16,433 nt of DNA, from the NCBI GenBank assembly GCA_000436035.1, contig FR893265.1, positions 1 to 16,433 on the forward strand, read 5' to 3'. Position 1 is the stretch's first letter. The number at the start of each line of letters is the position of its first letter. Positions 11,847 through 16,433 of the stretch are shown here, piece by piece. The translations under genes were made by a program, and so were the position numbers. The notes under the pieces are model-generated. The model saw nothing but the letters and a program-made list of their open reading frames with translations, was not told the origin of the DNA and did not search any database. This stretch comes from Prevotella sp. CAG:732 (lineage in GTDB: Bacteria; Bacteroidota; Bacteroidia; Bacteroidales; Bacteroidaceae).

Positions 11847-14483
11847 TTAGAACTCCTGTCCCAAGATGAAGTGGAACTGGCTTCCACCCTTCTTGTACTG
11901 GCTTCCGTTCCATACCTTGTCGAAACCGTATGCCCAGTCGATACCCATCAAGCCGACCATTGGCAAGAAGATACGTACACCGACACCGGCACTACGCTTC
12001 ATGCTGAATGGATTGAACTTCTTAGTCTCATACCAAGCGTTACCTGCCTCTACGAAGGTCAAACCATAGATAGTGGTGTTACCCAAGAGGAATGGATAGC
12101 GAAGCTCCAATGAGAAGCGGTCGTATGCATAAGCATAGTAACCGGTGGTACGGCCGTAAGATACGGAACCATTCTCGTAACCACGGAGTCCGATGGTTTC
12201 CTCACCATAATAAGATGAGTATCCACTCATACCATCACCACCGACATAGTAGGTCTCGAATGGACTCTTGTTGTACTTGTTGTAAGCACCGAGCAAACCG
12301 AGTTCGATACGAGTCATCAAGACGAAACACTTCTGACCACCACTCAAAGCGGTATAAGTCTTAGCCTTGAACTTCCACTTGTGATACTCTATCCAGCGGT
12401 ATTTCTCCTGCTGTTCCTGAGCATAGGTTGGAGAGTTGCGGTTGGTTGCCAAGTGCTCGTAGTCCTTGTGGTTGAAGGCACTCCAAGGTGGAGTCAAGTT
12501 GACTGATGCCTCTACCTCTGAACCTGTACGTGGGAAGAGTTGGTTATCTGTTGATGTACGGTTCAACGAGATGGTCAAGTTCAAGTTGTTTGCATTACCA
12601 TTGGTCATCAACATATAGCTCCAGTTCTTCATCATATAGCGCTGGTAAGCCAACTGGATGGACAAGGTGAAGTAGTCATCTGGCCAACGGAGACGCTTAC
12701 CCCAACCGAGGCTTACACCGACCATCTGGATATACTTATCTGGATCGTAGTAGTTCTCATAGTTGTTGTAATAGCTTGAACCATAGCCATACATATAACT
12801 CATATAGTTGTTCATATAAGCACTGTTGTAGTAGTTGCTCGACACGTCGGTTGACTTACTATAGTATGCACCCACACTGAACTGAACTGGTCGCTTGCCA
12901 CCAAACCAGTTGGTAGAGTAGCTCACGTTGTATGACTGATAGTATGTACCATTGGTCTGTGCACCGATGCTGAGCACCTCGCCATCACCAATAGGCATGA
13001 TACCACGATGTTCCTTATTCTTATTAAAGAGGTTGCGGATAGAGAAGTTGTTCAACTTCAAACCTACACGACCGATGACACCGGTCTGTCCCCAACCGAG
13101 AGAGAACTCAATCTGGTCGTTGCTCTTCTGCTCCAAGTTCCAGTTGATATCCACAGTACCATCCTCACCATTAGGCTTGATGTCTGGGTTTACCTTCTCA
13201 GGATCGAAGTGTCCCATGGAAGCCAACTCACGAGCAGAACGCATGATGGCATCCTTGGAGAAGAGGTCACCTGGCTTGGTACGAAGTTCACGACGCACCA
13301 CGTTCTCATAAAGACGAGTGTTACCATTGATACGAACGTGACTCAAGTAAGCCTGAGGTCCCTCGGTAACTCGCATTTCCAAGTCGATGGAATCGCCATC
13401 GATATTGATTTCAGTAGGACTGATATTGGAGAACACGTAACCATGATTGTAATACAAGTTGCCCACGGCATCATCATCCTCATTCAGACGCTTGTGCATC
13501 AACTTCTGGTTATAGACGTCACCCTTCTTCATACCGAGCAAGGCAGCCAACTGGTCTGTCTGATACACCGTGTTACCTACCCAACTGATGTTACGTACAT
13601 GATATTGCTTGCCTTCATCCACCTTGATATAAACATCCACATGCTTGTCATCAAAGTTGCTGACACTGTCTTCCAAGATTTGAGCATCACGATAACCATA
13701 CTCATAATACTTGTCGATCAACTTCTGCTTATCTTCCTTCCAGCGCTCAGGTGTAAACTTCTTAGCCTTGAAGAAAGAAGACAGTTTGCCTGCCTCGTGG
13801 GTCTTGGCGAAAGCACCCTTGGAGAAGAGTCCACCCTTGATCTTGCGGTCAGAGAGTTTCTCGTTTCCATCGATGGTAATCTGATGAACTTTGATTTTCT
13901 CCTTCTTATCCACCATCACATCCAAGATGACCTGTCCCTTGTTGGCAACATCGTCACGCTGGTTGATTTGGATATCAGCATTCTTGAATCCCTTGTCATC
14001 GAAATATTTCTTGGCAAGAATCTTGGCACGATCCAACATATTAGGAGTCACCTGGGTACCTTTCACCATACCCAATTTCTGCTCCATGTCCTCACGCTCG
14101 CTCTTCTTCAAGCCAATATAGTTGATATTGGAGATGCGAGGACGCACTGCCAAATAGATATGCAGATAAATCTTCTCCCCCACGATGGAGTCGGCAGCAA
14201 TAGCGACCTTGGAGAACAATCCATGCTTCCAATAGCGCTTCACTGCATCGGTAATTTCATCGCCAGGTACATCGATTCTATCTCCGACAGCCAAGCCAGA
14301 GATACCCGTAAGCACATAATCTTCATATCCTTCCACTCCCGACACATTGATGCCACCAATGAGCAAGCTACGTGGATTGCCCGCATACGAGATGTCGGGA
14401 TTCACGATCTTGTCTTGTGCCTGCATCTGTGTGCATGCCATTGCGGCGAAGAGCAGGATGAAAATCTTTCTTATCTTATTCAT
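11847..14483 (-). CDS. bamA: Outer-membrane protein assembly factor BamA
   Basis: Omp85-family core of the BAM complex, which folds and inserts beta-barrels into the outer membrane. The 878-aa product has a signal peptide (about 1-22, ending QMQA), periplasmic POTRA repeats (about 25-460; repeats start with patterns such as RISNINYIGLK, KVHQITIDGNEK, YHVRNISWVGNTVY and YLSHVRINGNTRLY), then a C-terminal barrel opening around IEFSLGWGQTGVIGRVGL. The loop-6 hallmark is present as LRGYENG (near 766, the VRGF/RGY motif), and the protein ends in HFILGQEF, a beta-signal with terminal F. At 878 aa it is longer than E. coli BamA (810), as is common in Bacteroidetes. A Tyr/Asn-rich stretch at about 544-582 lies in a probable surface loop. 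It begins 20 nt after uppS. Confidence 0.96.
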   Translation of the reverse strand: MNKIRKIFILLFAAMACTQMQAQDKIVNPDISYAGNPRSLLIGGINVSGVEGYEDYVLTGISGLAVGDRIDVPGDEITDAVKRYWKHGLFSKVAIAADSIVGEKIYLHIYLAVRPRISNINYIGLKKSEREDMEQKLGMVKGTQVTPNMLDRAKILAKKYFDDKGFKNADIQINQRDDVANKGQVILDVMVDKKEKIKVHQITIDGNEKLSDRKIKGGLFSKGAFAKTHEAGKLSSFFKAKKFTPERWKEDKQKLIDKYYEYGYRDAQILEDSVSNFDDKHVDVYIKVDEGKQYHVRNISWVGNTVYQTDQLAALLGMKKGDVYNQKLMHKRLNEDDDAVGNLYYNHGYVFSNISPTEINIDGDSIDLEMRVTEGPQAYLSHVRINGNTRLYENVVRRELRTKPGDLFSKDAIMRSARELASMGHFDPEKVNPDIKPNGEDGTVDINWNLEQKSNDQIEFSLGWGQTGVIGRVGLKLNNFSIRNLFNKNKEHRGIMPIGDGEVLSIGAQTNGTYYQSYNVSYSTNWFGGKRPVQFSVGAYYSKSTDVSSNYYNSAYMNNYMSYMYGYGSSYYNNYENYYDPDKYIQMVGVSLGWGKRLRWPDDYFTLSIQLAYQRYMMKNWSYMLMTNGNANNLNLTISLNRTSTDNQLFPRTGSEVEASVNLTPPWSAFNHKDYEHLATNRNSPTYAQEQQEKYRWIEYHKWKFKAKTYTALSGGQKCFVLMTRIELGLLGAYNKYNKSPFETYYVGGDGMSGYSSYYGEETIGLRGYENGSVSYGRTTGYYAYAYDRFSLELRYPFLLGNTTIYGLTFVEAGNAWYETKKFNPFSMKRSAGVGVRIFLPMVGLMGIDWAYGFDKVWNGSQYKKGGSQFHFILGQEF

Positions 14484-14503
14484 CTATCTTATATGTATTT
14501 TTC

Positions 14504-15262
14504 TTATTTCGATTGCTCATTTTCTACTTGCGCCTCTGTCTTGCCAAAGCGACGTTGGCGATTCTGATAGCTAGCGATAGCTTTGTGAAGGTCTTCCTCC
14601 ATGAAGTCTGGCCAATAGGTGTCACAGAAATACAACTCTGAGTAAGCTATCTGCCAAAGCAAGTAATTGCTGATGCGAAGTTCGCCGCCCGTTCTTATCA
14701 AGAGGTCAGGGTCGGGCATGAAACTGGTATCAAGGTGCTCGGAGAAGTTCTCCTCCGTCAGCTTGCCAGCGATTTCCTCGTAGTCGCACTTTCCGCCAGC
14801 CATGGCTTCCTTCACCGAGCGCTTCATAGCTTCCACGATTTCCCATCTAGAAGAATAGCTCAATGCCACCACCATCGTCATGGCATCGTTCTTAGCCGTA
14901 TGGTCCATCGTCTCCTGCAATTTCTCTTGCACAGACTTAGGCAACCTAGCCAAGTCGCCTATCACACGGAAGCGCACATTGTTCTTCATGAAGATTTCAT
15001 CTTCCAGTGAAGAGAGCACGAGTCCCATCAGCGCTGCCACCTCATCGGCAGGGCGATTCCAGTTTTCCGTAGAGAAGGTATAGAGGGTGAGATACTTCAC
15101 ACCGAGGCGTGTACACTCTGAAGTGATGCGACGCACCGTATCGACTCCTGCCTGATGGCCGAAGCTTCTGTCCTTACCTCTTTCTGTTGCCCAGCGTCCA
15201 TTACCATCCATGATGATGGCGATGTGCTCTGGTATTCTTTTCATATCTAAGTCGATAGCCAT
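14504..15262 (-). CDS. uppS: Undecaprenyl diphosphate synthase (cis-prenyltransferase)
   Basis: Adds eight isopentenyl units in cis to farnesyl diphosphate, giving the C55 lipid carrier for peptidoglycan and surface-glycan precursors. The 252-aa product (E. coli 253) contains IAIIMDGNGRWATERG (15-29, with the magnesium-binding D19), GHQAGV (35-40), the YTFSTENWNRP segment (61-71) and the C-terminal signature DPDLLIRTGGELRISNYLLWQIAYSELYF (184-212), with the conserved arginines and glutamate of the IPP site. The ATG overlaps the stop of the DUF6089 gene by one base (TAATG), so translation is probably coupled. A second in-frame ATG six codons on (MKRIPEH) is possible. bamA follows after 20 nt. 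Confidence 0.97.
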   Translation of the reverse strand: MAIDLDMKRIPEHIAIIMDGNGRWATERGKDRSFGHQAGVDTVRRITSECTRLGVKYLTLYTFSTENWNRPADEVAALMGLVLSSLEDEIFMKNNVRFRVIGDLARLPKSVQEKLQETMDHTAKNDAMTMVVALSYSSRWEIVEAMKRSVKEAMAGGKCDYEEIAGKLTEENFSEHLDTSFMPDPDLLIRTGGELRISNYLLWQIAYSELYFCDTYWPDFMEEDLHKAIASYQNRQRRFGKTEAQVENEQSK

Positions 15263-15945
15263 TATTCTTCCTTATTACATGTTCTACATTTTGCCTTGAA
15301 ACTGTAGGTGAGCGTCAGTTGCAGCATGGAGTAACAGTCTGTATTCTTAAACATTCCGCTGCTTTTCACTTGGTATGGGTCCTTGACACCATCCAGTTCA
15401 TCGCTCAGCGAGAAGTGGATACCCCAATCCAAACCTAAGTTCATACGCTCATTGAGTTTATATTTCACGCCAAGTCCGATGGGAACATTGGCGGTAAACA
15501 CACTCTTGCTTCCTCCCCCCGATGCCGAGGTCGCTCCGATGCCACCATATATATAAGGTGTAAGTCGCTTCGCCCCTCGATAGTCTCTTCCCGTGCCGTA
15601 GGGCCAGAAGTTGTACTCAAACACGAGGCTCACATCCAAGAGATTGCGATTGAAGGAATACTCCTCCGTCGCATAATCGGGATAATAGGTATCGACATCC
15701 TTCGAGGAACCTTTCAGCTTGCCATACGTAGCACTGAGGCGCAAGTCCTTGTATGGATCGAAGTTGTATCTCCACAAGGCGGAGAACAGCGGTTGCATAT
15801 TCTTCAGCACATTGCCATTGAAGTCGCCCTCATAGCTTACCATCCCCACGCCAGCACCGATTTCCATACGATACTGCGGGTCGTCCTGCGCACTCATCCG
15901 AGCAGCAGGAAGCAAGACCATGAGCATCAATAGCAACTTACGCAT
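15262..15945 (-). CDS. DUF6089-type outer-membrane beta-barrel protein
   Basis: The 227-aa product has a signal peptide (about 1-19, ending RMSA before Q) and alternating amphipathic strands rich in aromatic residues and glycine (MEIGAGVGMVSYEGDF, PLFSALWRYNF, LRLSATYGKLKG, LDVSLVFEYNFWPYG, LTPYIYGGIGATSA, VPIGLGVKYKL, NLGLDWGIHFSLSDELDG, MLQLTLTYSF), which is the pattern of a small eight-stranded porin-like barrel. The LSDELDG motif and the place directly before uppS match the Bacteroidetes DUF6089 family. Function is unknown. Oddly the last strand is followed by a short cationic tail holding a CxxC pair (KCRTCNKEE), rather than ending on an aromatic residue. It is preceded by a 40-nt gap without a recognisable promoter. 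Confidence 0.82.
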   Translation of the reverse strand: MRKLLLMLMVLLPAARMSAQDDPQYRMEIGAGVGMVSYEGDFNGNVLKNMQPLFSALWRYNFDPYKDLRLSATYGKLKGSSKDVDTYYPDYATEEYSFNRNLLDVSLVFEYNFWPYGTGRDYRGAKRLTPYIYGGIGATSASGGGSKSVFTANVPIGLGVKYKLNERMNLGLDWGIHFSLSDELDGVKDPYQVKSSGMFKNTDCYSMLQLTLTYSFKAKCRTCNKEE

Positions 15946-15985
15946 AGTTTTTCTTCGTTTTTAGACTATAATTCCCAAGAAAGGT

Positions 15986-16433
15986 TTAGTCTTGTTTGAG
16001 CCAAGCCTCCTTGTTGAAACGACCTCTCCAGGCATTGCCGGCATTGATGAGCCAATAGAAATGTCCATCATACTGAGTGCCGTCTGCCGCCGTCAACTTC
16101 TCAGTAGCTCGCACCAGAGAGAATGGCTTGCTAGCATCGAATCCTGTAGGCAAAGTCATCAAGGTGTCCACCGTCCACTTGATGCCACCATTCAGACTTC
16201 TATACCACTTGCCGTTGCTTCCCAATGCGACCAATCCCTCAGAGGAAGTAGTCACAGCCAACTGCGCCAGGTAAGGCAACTTACCAGCCTGGTTCTTATC
16301 GTATTCTATATAGTTCCACTTGTTATCGCCGATTGGCAAGCTATAATCAGCAGTACCTGTCCATGCCACAGCGATAGTGTCGCCATAAGCTGCGTCACGA
16401 GTTCCTACGAGCAACAAGCTCTCGGCATTCTTG
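15986..16433 (-). CDS. C-terminal part of a DUF6242-like, BNR/Asp-box protein
   Basis: Only the C-terminal 148 codons are in the window; the frame is open to the right edge, so the start lies beyond 16433. Visible sequence shows beta-rich repeats including an Asp-box-like SLNGGIKW (after RWYR-type strand WYRS), and the strand-turn patterns LLLVGTRD, IAVAWTGTADYSLP, GLVALGSNGKWY and GHFYWLINAG, as expected of a beta-propeller. The position before DUF6089 and uppS fits the Bacteroidales DUF6242 family of probable secreted or lipoprotein propellers, but the family name is recalled from gene order and not checked. No signal or lipobox can be judged because the N-terminus is missing. Function unknown. 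Confidence 0.6.
   Translation of the reverse strand, partial: KNAESLLLVGTRDAAYGDTIAVAWTGTADYSLPIGDNKWNYIEYDKNQAGKLPYLAQLAVTTSSEGLVALGSNGKWYRSLNGGIKWTVDTLMTLPTGFDASKPFSLVRATEKLTAADGTQYDGHFYWLINAGNAWRGRFNKEAWLKQD

Noticed and set aside
14418..14483. Possible lipobox (AMAC) in the BamA signal peptide
   Set aside because: The -3 and -2 residues fit poorly, BamA is not a lipoprotein, and a standard cleavage site (QMQA before Q) follows.
13008..14567. A 519-codon plus-strand open frame antisense to bamA and uppS
   Set aside because: It mirrors well-supported genes, has His/Leu/Ile-rich composition typical of antisense shadows, no recognisable domain and no promoter.

Overview
The window reads as a chromosomal housekeeping segment from a member of the Bacteroidales, most likely a Prevotella/Segatella-type gut or oral anaerobe. 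The evidence is the gene content (DUF4271, DUF6089 and a DUF6242-like protein beside classical housekeeping genes), the gene order hemD-rnpA-yidD-tyrS and uppS-bamA-skp-skp-murI, the near absence of Shine-Dalgarno sequences, and several matches to the Bacteroidetes promoter pattern TTTG-N(19-21)-TAnnTTTG. The genus is an inference from gene order and base composition and was not checked by any search. Nearly all of the window is coding and no gap exceeds about 150 bases.

Left block (about 143-5227, all minus strand, transcribed right to left): metK, a DUF4271 membrane protein, hemD, rnpA, yidD and tyrS. metK through yidD are packed with gaps of 1-7 nt or a short overlap, which suggests one transcript starting at a TAACTTTG promoter element upstream of metK; tyrS follows after 61 nt. 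The block joins SAM synthesis, a tetrapyrrole enzyme, tRNA maturation, membrane-protein insertion and tRNA-Tyr charging. At the extreme left edge a near-ideal promoter points out of the window and is overlaid by a perfect 9-bp inverted repeat, a candidate operator for the unseen gene.

Middle block (about 5343-7585): xerD on the minus strand and aroQ plus a SAM-dependent O-methyltransferase on the plus strand, diverging from a 101-nt region with recognisable promoters in both directions. A strong intrinsic terminator ends the plus-strand unit.

Right block (7619-16433, all minus strand): a DUF6242-like protein (cut by the window edge), a DUF6089 barrel-type protein, uppS, bamA, three Skp/OmpH-like periplasmic chaperones, murI, rbfA and a LolC/E-type FtsX permease. 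The theme is the cell envelope: UppS makes the undecaprenyl carrier, MurI makes D-glutamate for peptidoglycan, Skp proteins escort unfolded outer-membrane proteins, BamA inserts them, and the LolC/E-like permease probably helps release lipoproteins. Between the second and third skp genes there is a clear hairpin plus T-rich tract that may tune expression of the third skp and murI.

I found no mobile element, CRISPR array, rRNA, tRNA or defence locus. The more interesting items are regulatory (promoter/operator at the left edge, the attenuator-like hairpin, a rare full Shine-Dalgarno) and structural (three diverged skp paralogues, a tyrosine-rich BamA loop, a hemD outside any visible haem locus).
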